NCBI RefSeq assembly: GCF_001936575.1
Contig: NZ_MSMP01000015.1
Span: 1-64,000 of the forward strand
DNA: 64,000 bases
Direction of reading: 5' to 3'
DNA from: Tenacibaculum agarivorans
GTDB taxonomy: Bacteria; Bacteroidota; Bacteroidia; Flavobacteriales; Flavobacteriaceae
Shown piece after piece: positions 10,201 to 17,038 of the stretch; the first letter of the stretch is position 1; each line of letters opens with the position of its first letter. Below the pieces are notes generated by a model, which worked only from the letters and a program-made list of their open reading frames with translations, was not told the origin of the DNA and did not search any database. A program made the position numbers and the translations under genes.

Positions 10201-10585
10201 GTCCATCATCTGCCTTTCCTCGTATTTGTCTAGAAATATCTCCTCCGTAAGTCAAAGACCATCCCATACCTGTTCTTGGAGCAGTTTCAGATACTTTTAC
10301 TCCTCTTCCATGATAACTTAAACTAATTGGAATTTGAATACCTTTTACAGAAATGGTGTGAATTGGAATAGAAATATTAGCTAATCCTGTATAATGAGAA
10401 ACTGGAACTTCAGTAAATCTAGATAAAGCAGCTGCTTCTGGAGATGGAGGAATAACTTCAGGTAAGAAATTCCCTTGAGGAGTTGTAGCATTCGATCCTC
10501 CTTTAGGACTTCCTTCAAGTTTTATTTGTCCACTCATAGCAATTGTGAGTAGAAAAACACTTATGCTTAGCACATATTTTTTCAT
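7214..10585 (-). CDS. RHS/SpvB-like exported protein, partner of the downstream RHS toxin
   Basis: A 1123-aa protein with a Sec signal peptide (residues 1-19). The N-terminal region has the layout common at the start of large Bacteroidetes RHS proteins: a Pro-rich stretch, then TEVPVSHYTGLANISIPIH and GMGWSLTYGGDISR, as in SpvB/TcB-type beta-propellers. YD-type repeats occur near the C-terminus (YDRNGNPVEV, YHEYDNFNRL), but there is no RHS core with DPDG and no toxin tip. It ends within a repeat, so it cannot be a complete toxin alone. With the next gene (9 bp downstream) it forms a two-protein arrangement that recalls TcB-TcC of ABC toxins. I infer that it forms the first half of a shared shell. 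Confidence 0.85.
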   Translation of the reverse strand: MKKYVLSISVFLLTIAMSGQIKLEGSPKGGSNATTPQGNFLPEVIPPSPEAAALSRFTEVPVSHYTGLANISIPIHTISVKGIQIPISLSYHGRGVKVSETAPRTGMGWSLTYGGDISRQIRGKADDGLGNFTYFENSSSFMVFTESEQNRDVIETRHTYDHSYDFYPDQFSFSGGGASGKFVFDYENLQPVIQSFGDVKITYERERVGSGAILGRIIAFQVTDSNGNIFYYGISKDRQREARDFQNSSIGQSIYLNGNVVNDGHTPSEQNFSSWKLMDIETPYGEVISYHYEKERTQRYDKSYDKHDAAPGSNPNSSVNLTNILKISSKISRIDEETYQLSKITYNQGSVVFTKETNLRQDYEGHALDKITIYDQNNKKVKAYDLNYIYTTSTDRTNVLSHITQLPLFSKSLKRMFLSTVEEEGNDGAKLPPYEFTYNSTVLPSRFSTRQDYWGYYNGATNNGPFLRIFEYGFYKPDRRVHIENSKAGILEQIKYPTGGITKFSYEHNKGQKPYFFNEVLTPPINPTSEVGVKIELTKKDFYDTVTGTFKSLNYTFPARTKITYKLECFHLRHVDGDPNIPNCIFQVLKDGNLMEIGKEVSFSLCQGSETVSFRPSVPRHPSVPLGLHLDPNYDFKLIISYDQPSPILYSSGKRIKKIEYVTENDTRIKEFDYTKGGGETGIVIGLPSYINFDKNNNFNPCVNHLSSYFDQTSAFSSYQANSIGYSFVTEYNGTKTNNEGKTEYYFTNLPDGGGDYYDFPYHPPTDNEWLRGKNVNTVVYSNDPTEGYVLEKEVITNYLYGDHFYGFNFVGGALTYPDFALNPPAEYYQWKDNKRNSGKVNSRTLFKLPLFMKDGYGDITDKTTWNYRVYYLTGGAVNVYSTTERNYFEGKLLENETKYFYDYNKHYQVKSSETTDSKGDVYKTVNDFSTALMNENRMQPVTTSTFENNIIKAKQHTVFNKTNGVLLPSIIQTSKGKQPLEDRAIFHSYDRNGNPVEVSKKDGTKIYYVWGYNKTQPIAKIEGYSSVNSTQLIAINAAITASDNDNSTTAENTLRSKLTALRNAFPNAYVTTFTYDPLVGVTSITDPRGETVYHEYDNFNRLKLSKNSTKEILKEHIYNYKN

Positions 10586-10639
10586 AATTTAAAACTTATT
10601 TTTTAGTGATCATTCTATCCTATGTGCCTCAGATAAAAT

Positions 10640-10892
10640 AATGTTACCCAAAAAAATTATCAATTATGAAATTAATCGTGTATGAAGTATGTTTATGGAG
10701 ATTTTAATTAATTTAGTTTTAACCTTAACATTAGTTTGTTAGACCTGCAAACGAGTTTACTAGCTAGATTTAATGTCTGGAAAACTTTCGGTTATATACT
10801 TTTAAACCTCTACTACTTTCAACAATCTGCCAATCAACATAATTGTCTGCAAAAAAATTCTACAAATTTTACTTTAAGGTAGGTGGTCTGCT
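10640..10892 (-). pseudogene. Decayed copy of the 3' end of the septoil-knot-like gene at 13875-14231
   Basis: This stretch is a direct repeat of about 13780-14030: the end of the gene at 13875 (stop codon here at 10731-10733) plus about 90 bp of its downstream DNA, including the shared AATGTTACCC and ATTATCAATTATGAAATTAA. The coding part is broken by an extra T near 10850, a 2-bp loss in the TATATATA stretch and a lost A further on, so no reading frame survives. The rest of the 10586-11004 gap shows nothing I can name. Confidence 0.8.
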
Positions 10893-11004
10893 TTAGAAGG
10901 AAGTGTTTTTATTATTTATGAGATATTGTTCAGTCATTTTACAGCAAAAGGATGCCTAAATAGTTATATTTTACATTTAGAAAAAAATGCTTTTAAAACT
11001 TTAC

Positions 11005-11358
11005 TTAAAAATACTTACCTACATCGTAAAATACTATTTTTAATAAATTAACTTGAAATAAGATTTTAAATACCAATTGTATTACAGAAACTACCATTAC
11101 AGTCTTAACTATAAATGAAAAAACTTTTTTCACACCTGTAGATAGTTGTATTACTTTTGAATTAATATCTTGTTTTTTACTACTATTAACATACTCCTTT
11201 ATCCCTGATTCTGTTATACTATAGCTATCATTTATTTTCTGTATATAATTATTACCTACTAACTCTTTACATAGTTTTTCTATTTCTTTCTTTTCAATTT
11301 TAATTTTTTTAGCTAACTGAAATTCATTTAGTATATCATTTTTATATAGATAATGCAA
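11005..11358 (-). CDS. Winged-helix domain plus TM segment; probable 3' half of a frameshifted gene
   Basis: A 117-aa frame that would start at TTG and so is probably not an independent gene. Residues 1-60 look like a winged-helix domain (EFQLAKKIKIEKKEIEKL, then a basic turn and SITESGIKEY). A hydrophobic segment lies near residues 80-105, so the product may be membrane-anchored. The frame overlaps the end of the upstream frame (11342-11563) by 17 bp in the +1 register. Joining them near 11357 would restore a continuous first helix of the winged helix (PQLIA to LHYLYKND). I read the pair as one gene of about 185 aa broken by a single-base indel. It is the last gene of the immunity-like cluster before the RHS operon. 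Function is unknown. Confidence 0.55.
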   Translation of the reverse strand: MHYLYKNDILNEFQLAKKIKIEKKEIEKLCKELVGNNYIQKINDSYSITESGIKEYVNSSKKQDINSKVIQLSTGVKKVFSFIVKTVMVVSVIQLVFKILFQVNLLKIVFYDVGKYF

Positions 11359-11563
11359 TTAATTGAGGACTGATTCTCTGTCTATTGGTGTACCTATCAA
11401 TATTGAAAATAATATAATATGTGTTCTCGTTTCCTATTAGTTTTTTTTCTGTTTCTCTCTCAATTTCATATCCCAGATATTCACTAAAGTTTTCTATAAA
11501 ACCTTCAATAGGACAATGACCAAAGTATTTTATTTTAATATTTTCTTTATCTGAAATCATCAT
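11342..11563 (-). CDS. Short protein; probable 5' half of the frameshifted winged-helix gene
   Basis: A 73-aa frame starting 17 bp upstream (in transcription order, after) the Tdi1-like gene. It has no recognisable domain: a charged N-terminus, then ENTYYIIFNIDRYTNRQRISPQLIA. The final residues (LSI) come from reading the winged-helix DNA in the wrong frame. See 11005-11358. If the indel is real, this is a pseudogene; if it is a sequencing error, the two are one gene. Confidence 0.5.
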   Translation of the reverse strand: MMISDKENIKIKYFGHCPIEGFIENFSEYLGYEIERETEKKLIGNENTYYIIFNIDRYTNRQRISPQLIALSI

Positions 11564-11580
11564 AAGTTATTATAGTTAAT

Positions 11581-12141
11581 TCATTCAACCAAGCCCACAG
11601 CCTGAGTTATAATATCAATATGGATTTTAGTATCAACAATTTGTAAGTTCTCGATTTTTTCATTTCCTCCTAAAGCAAGAAGAGGAAAGTATCCATAAGA
11701 TTGATTTATTGTTAATTTTCCTAGTCTATCTTTTGCTTTTTCAAACTGTTGTGACTTTAAATCTTCTGTTTTAAATAAATTACTAGTTAGATCCATATTC
11801 ATGAACCAATCAAATTCATCCGCTCCTATAATAGCTGAATAATTATATCTATAACATACCATATTAATTGCTTCACCTCTCCAAGAAATAATATCTCCAA
11901 AAGCTATTACAGCAAAAGGAGTTTCTATTTCAGCATCCTGATAAGAATTAGAAAATAGCTCTTTGTAATCATTTGGATTAATCATTCTTATATAACCACT
12001 CATAAATGTTCCAAATCCATACTTTTCCCAAAAAGACATCATTTCATCTGGTAAAATATCGGAGTATTCTTTAATTAATTCAAAACTTGGCTTTTCCGAA
12101 ATTATAAAATCAGGGTATTTTTCAAAAAACTCTTTAAACAT
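11581..12141 (-). CDS. GAD-like/Tdi1-type (DUF1851) immunity protein
   Basis: A 186-aa cytoplasmic protein. Residues about 1-100 resemble the GAD-like domain (LPDEMMSFWEKYGFGTFMSGYI, and MINPNDYKEL), and the C-terminal part resembles DUF1851, the T6SS immunity protein Tdi1 C-terminal domain (GYFPLLALGG and IVDTKIHIDIITQAVG). In Agrobacterium, Tdi1 neutralises the DNase effector Tde1. Here there is no DNase toxin next to it: the downstream RHS tip looks unrelated. It is therefore probably a stand-alone immunity gene. Its neighbours are the frameshifted winged-helix gene (17 bp) and, 97 bp upstream, the PoNi-like gene. The family call is from motif memory and fairly good; the toxin it answers to is not known. 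Confidence 0.75.
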   Translation of the reverse strand: MFKEFFEKYPDFIISEKPSFELIKEYSDILPDEMMSFWEKYGFGTFMSGYIRMINPNDYKELFSNSYQDAEIETPFAVIAFGDIISWRGEAINMVCYRYNYSAIIGADEFDWFMNMDLTSNLFKTEDLKSQQFEKAKDRLGKLTINQSYGYFPLLALGGNEKIENLQIVDTKIHIDIITQAVGLVE

Positions 12142-12238
12142 ATTTTTCAGTAACTAAACTATACTTCTCCAAACACACAATTTTTAACACCTCATTTTTA
12201 TAAAGTATGTTTTTACTTCTTCTTATTTAATAAATTAT

Positions 12239-12982
12239 TCATTCTCTTTTTAGATAACGATTCATATCATACGGATAATATTGTATTCCTTTCAATGATG
12301 CATCATTTAATCCCAAAATCTTAACAATAGCTCCAGATTCATAACTCCAATAACCAGTATGAATATTCCATTCACTCTTATGCGTATCTTTTGCATCGTA
12401 ATTCTTATACCATTCTTTGGCCAAATAAACACTTAATCTACTAATACACAAACCTTTATTTTCAGAAGCTAAATCTACTATTTCCTTAATTGATTCATAA
12501 GGCTTTTTCCATAAAAATGTTGTAGAAATTGGCCGATTAGATTTTCGGTAATTAATTAAAAAATCAATTAAAAAATCTTTCGTTGTACTTTTATCTACTA
12601 GATCTACTAATTTTTCAAACTCAATATTCTCTATATCCAATATTATACAAATAGATAACATATTTACCATTTGAACATAATTATTTTCTGCCTCCCATGA
12701 CTTTTGTAAATATGAAATACAACTAACTGCTATTTCCTTTAAATCCTCAATATTATCGCCTTTAGAATATTTAGCATTTAAAATATCAAACAAATATTTA
12801 AAAATAGTCCCGTATGTCGATTTTATAATATCTTTATTATCTCTGGGAAATCTTTTAACCCTCATAGATTCATCTTCTTCTAAGCTTGAAATTTTTTTAA
12901 GTTTCTTTTCAATATAAGAACTGTTTTTCTCAATTATCTCTATATATCCATTGCATGTATTTAATGTATCTCTTAATTCCAT
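12239..12982 (-). CDS. PoNi-like (DUF1910/DUF1911) immunity protein
   Basis: A 247-aa, mostly helical cytoplasmic protein. The C-terminal third carries the DUF1911 signature: LAKEWYKNY, an HKSEWNIHTGYWSYESGA stretch, ILGLNDASLKG and the near-terminal YYPYDMNRYL. The N-terminal half matches the usual helical DUF1910 part in length and composition. Proteins of this type (PoNi) protect against PoNe DNase effectors carried by T6SS or other secretion systems. No PoNe-type domain is visible in the window, so this is an orphan immunity gene here. It is 2 bp downstream of the membrane protein gene at 12985, so the two are probably co-transcribed. Confidence 0.8.
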   Translation of the reverse strand: MELRDTLNTCNGYIEIIEKNSSYIEKKLKKISSLEEDESMRVKRFPRDNKDIIKSTYGTIFKYLFDILNAKYSKGDNIEDLKEIAVSCISYLQKSWEAENNYVQMVNMLSICIILDIENIEFEKLVDLVDKSTTKDFLIDFLINYRKSNRPISTTFLWKKPYESIKEIVDLASENKGLCISRLSVYLAKEWYKNYDAKDTHKSEWNIHTGYWSYESGAIVKILGLNDASLKGIQYYPYDMNRYLKRE

Positions 12983-12984
12983 TT

Positions 12985-13737
12985 TTACTCCTTTTTTGTA
13001 ACAAATAATTTTAAAGATATTAAACTAGATAATAGTAATGCCAATACTATTATAAAGTATATAGAAAAAGCTAAAGTGGCTATTTTATTTGTGTAAGCAA
13101 CGAATACGATAAACACTAACATTAAAATTAATACAGTCAATAAAATAATATAATGAAACTTCTTTTTTGAGTTTAATTGATCTATATATTTTAGTATTAC
13201 CAATGGTAAAAGAAAAAACATACTTAATACTACATGTTGCATATCAGAACTATTTACAAAAACAAAAATGGCATTTACTACAATACAAACAGCTATAATT
13301 GTCATGGCATTGGAGAGCTGTTTTTTATTTTCTTTTAATAATTGAATCGAGTCATAGTTATTTGCTTTAGATGAAAATGATTTCATGTATAGTATGAATA
13401 AACAAAATATATTTATTAGAAAAATAACAGCCAAAATTACTTTGCTAGTTAAAACTTCATTAAAAACAATTTGAAAGTTTATAAAAACCAACCCTAACAT
13501 AGCCAGCATAGCTGTACGTTGAATTAACTTTGTTTGCTCTGGCTCAGTATATGCCATAAACTTTTTATAAGCAAAAACTACAATTGAAAGTAGTAAAAAA
13601 GGTATACCTATAGATAATATCATTTTTGCTACATCATTATAACTTTTAATAATTTGATAGATAAATAATAGCACATTAATTATGGCCAATATAGTTGCTA
13701 TGTAGTTCGTTCTTTTGTTATAGATTTTTGTTTTCAT
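12985..13737 (-). CDS. Integral membrane protein with about eight TM segments
   Basis: A 250-aa very hydrophobic protein. Hydrophobic stretches lie near residues 11-31, 38-58, 72-90, 100-120, 142-162, 168-186, 195-217 and 222-245, giving about eight helices with short loops and no extramembrane domain. I recognise no transporter or enzyme motif. It is the first gene of a tight unit with the PoNi-like gene (2 bp apart). Membrane proteins of this kind are often immunity proteins against envelope-acting toxins; here that is only inference from position. Confidence 0.6.
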   Translation of the reverse strand: MKTKIYNKRTNYIATILAIINVLLFIYQIIKSYNDVAKMILSIGIPFLLLSIVVFAYKKFMAYTEPEQTKLIQRTAMLAMLGLVFINFQIVFNEVLTSKVILAVIFLINIFCLFILYMKSFSSKANNYDSIQLLKENKKQLSNAMTIIAVCIVVNAIFVFVNSSDMQHVVLSMFFLLPLVILKYIDQLNSKKKFHYIILLTVLILMLVFIVFVAYTNKIATLAFSIYFIIVLALLLSSLISLKLFVTKKE

Positions 13738-13874
13738 TTGATGCTTTACATTTTCTAATTAGTAGTGTAATCATTAAGAAAATGTTACCCAAAAAATTAT
13801 CAATTATGAAATTAATAGTGCAAATAGCTTACTCTTGAAAATTTTATTTCAATTCATCTAGTTTTAACTTCACA

Positions 13875-14231
13875 TTAGTTTGTTAGGCCTGGAAACGAGC
13901 TTACTGGCTGGATTTTAATATCTGGAAAACTTTCGGTTATATATACTTTTAAATCTCCACTACTTTCAACAATCTGCCATTCTCCGCAATCATCTGCAAA
14001 GCTTTCGACAAATTTTACTTTAAGGTCTGGAAAACTATTAACAATTTTTACTTTAATATCTGCTTGAGAAGCATATTCTACAAATTGTATTCTTCCGTAA
14101 AGTTTTTTACCTTCAAATTCACAAGAATCTAGCTTCCTAAAACTCTCATAAACTTTACGTTCTTCTTTTGTAGAAAAAGAAACTATAGATAGAAACAAAA
14201 GTATACTACTGCCGTATCTTAAAATTTTCAT
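13875..14231 (-). CDS. Small exported 7(1)-septoil-knot/DUF6150-like protein
   Basis: A 118-aa protein with a hydrophobic signal sequence (residues 1-20) and a C-terminal domain of repeated strands about 11 residues apart: YASQADIKVKI, SFPDLKVKF, SFADDCGEWQI, SSGDLKVYI, SFPDIKIQP, SFPG. This alternation of xFPD turns and KVKxV strands, with a CGEWQ centre and one earlier cysteine (CEFEGKKLYGRI), is what I recall for small Bacteroidetes proteins labelled DUF6150 or 7(1) septoil knot. Function is unknown. The 3' end and downstream DNA are duplicated, in decayed form, at 10640-10892, about 3.1 kb away in the same orientation. Confidence 0.75.
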   Translation of the reverse strand: MKILRYGSSILLFLSIVSFSTKEERKVYESFRKLDSCEFEGKKLYGRIQFVEYASQADIKVKIVNSFPDLKVKFVESFADDCGEWQIVESSGDLKVYITESFPDIKIQPVSSFPGLTN

Positions 14232-14310
14232 AACTCAAATTTTGTTTTCTGTTTATATTTAATAAAGTATCTAAACTTAAACATTTTAAAATAAATTACT
14301 ACATAAAAAA

Positions 14311-14333
14311 ACCAGCAATATAGTATTGCTGGT
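14311..14333 (-). terminator. Intrinsic terminator of the gene at 14358-14699
   Basis: A perfect 10-bp stem (14311-14320 with 14324-14333), 3-base loop, followed by a T run on the minus strand, 24 bp after the stop codon. Confidence 0.85.
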
Positions 14334-14357
14334 CTTCTACTTACTTTTAATAGTTTA

Positions 14358-14699
14358 TTAACTGACTTCTTTTAACCCAGTTATTACATACTTAGTTTGA
14401 CCTTCTGCTTCCGAAACGGTGTAAGCAATTTCAAAAGTTTTTCCTTTATAATCTCCCGATTTTAGATCTATTGCTTCCGATACTTCTTCAGAAACATGGT
14501 GAAAAATTACTATATCGCCATCTTTTGTGGAAAACTTATAGCCTTCTTCTTCTGAATATTCTACATAAGTAGCTACTAAACTTTTATCTTGTTTTATAAT
14601 TTCAACAGCTTCTAATGTATTAGTTGCTTGTAAAGTTCCAAAAAATCCTGTTCCGATACATAACATTACAAATGTTATAGTTCTAAAATAATTTTTCAT
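14358..14699 (-). CDS. Small exported protein of unknown function
   Basis: A 113-aa protein with a clear Sec signal peptide (residues 1-25, cleavage plausible after LQA). The mature part of about 88 residues is acidic, rich in short beta-strand-like segments (ATYVEYSEEEGYKFSTKDGD, IVIFHHV, KTFEIAYTV, KYVITGLKEV) and has no cysteine or known catalytic motif. It looks like one compact periplasmic beta domain. It stands alone with its own terminator, 195 bp from the ettA stop codon. Confidence 0.65.
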   Translation of the reverse strand: MKNYFRTITFVMLCIGTGFFGTLQATNTLEAVEIIKQDKSLVATYVEYSEEEGYKFSTKDGDIVIFHHVSEEVSEAIDLKSGDYKGKTFEIAYTVSEAEGQTKYVITGLKEVS

Positions 14700-14796
14700 T
14701 TTTACTTGTTTTTGATTGTTAAACGAAATGATTGATTATAGAACAAACAATTAACTGCGCAGAAACTTTGTTGCTATAGTATCCAAACGGAAAATA

Positions 14797-14857
14797 AAAA
14801 CTCATATTTCATTGCTTTTTAACAGTTTAACTGTATTTAACAACAAAATATGAGTTA
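14797..14857 (-). terminator. Long-loop terminator-like hairpin after ettA
   Basis: An inverted repeat (14797-14808 with 14846-14857) encloses about 37 bases that hold a small inner ACAGT/ACTGT hairpin. On the minus strand a T-rich stretch follows. It lies 38 bp after the ettA stop codon. Confidence 0.5.
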
Positions 14858-14894
14858 TTTAGAACTTTTAACGCTCTTTAAGAATGCTTTATAA

Positions 14895-16586
14895 TTATCG
14901 AATTAACTTCTTGTATTTAATTCTTTTTGGCATAATATCTCCTCCTAATCTTTTCTTCTTATTCTCCTCATATTCAGAGAATGACCCTTCAAAGAAATAC
15001 ACTTGAGAATCTCCTTCGAATGCTAAAATATGTGTACAAATTCTATCTAAGAACCATCGATCGTGAGAAATGACTACTGCACAGCCTGCGAAGTTTTCCA
15101 ATCCTTCTTCTAAAGCTCTTAAGGTGTTTACATCTAAATCATTTGTTGGCTCATCTAATAGTAATACGTTACCCTCTTCTTTTAACGTCATTGCTAAATG
15201 TAAACGGTTACGCTCACCTCCTGATAAGGTTTCTACCTTTTTATTCTGTTCATTTCCAGAGAAATTAAATCGACTTAAATAGGCACGAGAATTTACTTGT
15301 TTCCCTCCCATCATAACAAGGTCCTGTCCATCTGAGAAATTTTCCCAAATTGATTTCTTCGGATCAATATTAGAATGTGTTTGATCTACGTAAGCAATTT
15401 TAGCAGTTTCGCCTACAGTAAATGTTCCTGCATCTGGGTTTTCTTCTCCCATAATCATTTTGAAAATGGTAGTTTTACCTGCTCCGTTTGGTCCAATAAT
15501 TCCTACAATACCAGCTTGTGGTAAATTGAACGCTAGATCCTCATACAATAATTTCTCTCCAAATACTTTAGAAACTCCTGATGCTTCAATTACGTTGGTC
15601 CCTAAACGTGGTCCATTAGGAATATAAATTTCTAATTTTTCTTCAGCTTGTCTTTGATCTTGATTTAATAATTTATCATAGTTCTTTAAACGAGCTTTAG
15701 ATTTAGCCTGTCTTCCTTTAGGAGCCATTCTAACCCATTCTAACTCTCGTTCTAATGTTTTCTGACGCTTAGAGGCTGTTTTACTTTCTTGCTCTAGTCG
15801 TTTTGCCTTTTGATCTAACCAAGATGAATAATTTCCTTTCCAAGGAATGCCTTCACCTCTATCTAGTTCTAAAATCCAACCTGCAACATTATCTAAGAAA
15901 TAACGATCGTGCGTAACGGCTATTACCGTTCCTTTGTATTGCGCTAAATGATGCTCTAACCAATGTACAGATTCTGCATCTAAATGGTTAGTAGGCTCAT
16001 CTAATAATAAAATTTCTGGTTCTTGTAATAATAATCTACATAAAGCTACCCTACGCTTTTCTCCTCCAGATAAAACACCTATTTTTTTATCACCATCTGG
16101 AGTACGTAACGCATCCATTGCAATTTCAAGTTTAGTATCTAATTCCCATGCATTTGAAGCGTCAATTTGATCTTGAAGTTCTGCCTGACGATCCATCAAT
16201 TTTTGCATCTTATCAGCATCTGAATACACTTCTTCTAAACCAAACATATCGTTGATTTTATTGTATTCATCTAAAACAGCTACAACTTCTGCTACACCTT
16301 CTTTTACAACTTCTAATACCGTTTTATTTTCGTCTAGCTGTGGCTCTTGTTCTAAGTATCCTACTTTATAACCTGGTGAAAAAACAACATCTCCTTGATA
16401 GTTTTTTTCTACTCCTGCTATAATTTTTAGTAATGTAGATTTACCAGAACCATTTAAACCTAAGATTCCGATTTTTGCTCCATAAAAAAAGCTTAGATAT
16501 ATGTCTTTTAAAACTTGTTTTCCTGTAGATTGATAGGTTTTGGAAACCCTATTCATTGAAAAAATGACCTTCTTATCGTCTGACAT
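14895..16586 (-). CDS. ettA: Energy-dependent translational throttle protein EttA (ABC-F ATPase)
   Basis: A 563-aa soluble ABC-F protein with two ATP-binding cassettes and no membrane domain. Cassette 1 has Walker A GLNGSGKST (about residues 43-51), signature LSGGEKRR and Walker B LLLDEPTNHLD. Cassette 2 has GPNGAGKTT (about 355-363), LSGGERNR and LLLDEPTNDLD. A charged linker (RMAPKGRQAKSKARL) separates them, and the arm insertion in cassette 1 is of EttA size. The end, DIMPKRIKYKKLIR, matches EttA rather than antibiotic-resistance ABC-F proteins. EttA binds the ribosomal E site and slows the first elongation cycle when ADP is high. It is a single gene in this window; the 59-aa membrane protein gene lies 76 bp upstream on the same strand. 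Confidence 0.95.
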   Translation of the reverse strand: MSDDKKVIFSMNRVSKTYQSTGKQVLKDIYLSFFYGAKIGILGLNGSGKSTLLKIIAGVEKNYQGDVVFSPGYKVGYLEQEPQLDENKTVLEVVKEGVAEVVAVLDEYNKINDMFGLEEVYSDADKMQKLMDRQAELQDQIDASNAWELDTKLEIAMDALRTPDGDKKIGVLSGGEKRRVALCRLLLQEPEILLLDEPTNHLDAESVHWLEHHLAQYKGTVIAVTHDRYFLDNVAGWILELDRGEGIPWKGNYSSWLDQKAKRLEQESKTASKRQKTLERELEWVRMAPKGRQAKSKARLKNYDKLLNQDQRQAEEKLEIYIPNGPRLGTNVIEASGVSKVFGEKLLYEDLAFNLPQAGIVGIIGPNGAGKTTIFKMIMGEENPDAGTFTVGETAKIAYVDQTHSNIDPKKSIWENFSDGQDLVMMGGKQVNSRAYLSRFNFSGNEQNKKVETLSGGERNRLHLAMTLKEEGNVLLLDEPTNDLDVNTLRALEEGLENFAGCAVVISHDRWFLDRICTHILAFEGDSQVYFFEGSFSEYEENKKKRLGGDIMPKRIKYKKLIR

Positions 16587-16662
16587 TTATATGATTGTTA
16601 TTTTCGTTAGTTGATTAAATATGTGAAGTAAAAGCTCCTCTATTTTAAAAAGTAATCGTTTG

Positions 16663-16842
16663 TTATACTCTTCCTTTTAATGCATTAAAAACCCAAGCTA
16701 TAGCGAAAAAACCTAAGCCGATTGATGCAAATCCCCAACCTATATCTTCGTATCTATAAACTCCTAATCCTATTAATAATACTCCTATAAAAATCATTAA
16801 AAGTGTTGCATAGGCTAACACTGTATTTTTATTCATTGCCAT
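16663..16842 (-). CDS. Small CAL67264-family-like membrane protein
   Basis: A 59-aa reading frame starting MAMNKNTVLAYATLLMIFIG and ending FNALKGRV. It has two hydrophobic helices (about residues 7-28 and 36-53) separated by a short YRYEDIGWG loop. I recall nearly the same pattern (MNKNTVLAWATF..., GWGFA..GIGFLAIAWVFNALKGRV) as a conserved small membrane protein of Flavobacteriia named CAL67264 family. Its function is unknown. The strong resemblance, a full reading frame with ATG and TAA, and the position upstream of ettA on the same strand support a real gene. Confidence 0.8.
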   Translation of the reverse strand: MAMNKNTVLAYATLLMIFIGVLLIGLGVYRYEDIGWGFASIGLGFFAIAWVFNALKGRV

Positions 16843-17038
16843 AAATTAGTTTCTATTAGTGATATACAAATATCGACAATAATTTAGATTTCACAATTTA
16901 CCTAAGGATTAAAAAAACTGAAGTAGTGATACATATACTAATTATTATTTATTTTTAGTTCTTTTTAAGATGAAGAAATTTTAATTCATGTAACTTTAAA
17001 TGTGTGTAACAGAATTTCTCAATATGAGTCATTATTAT

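Noticed and set aside
17000..17038. Upstream start of the aspartic protease
   Set aside because: It would place 13 polar residues before a clear signal peptide; the ATG at 17039 fits better.
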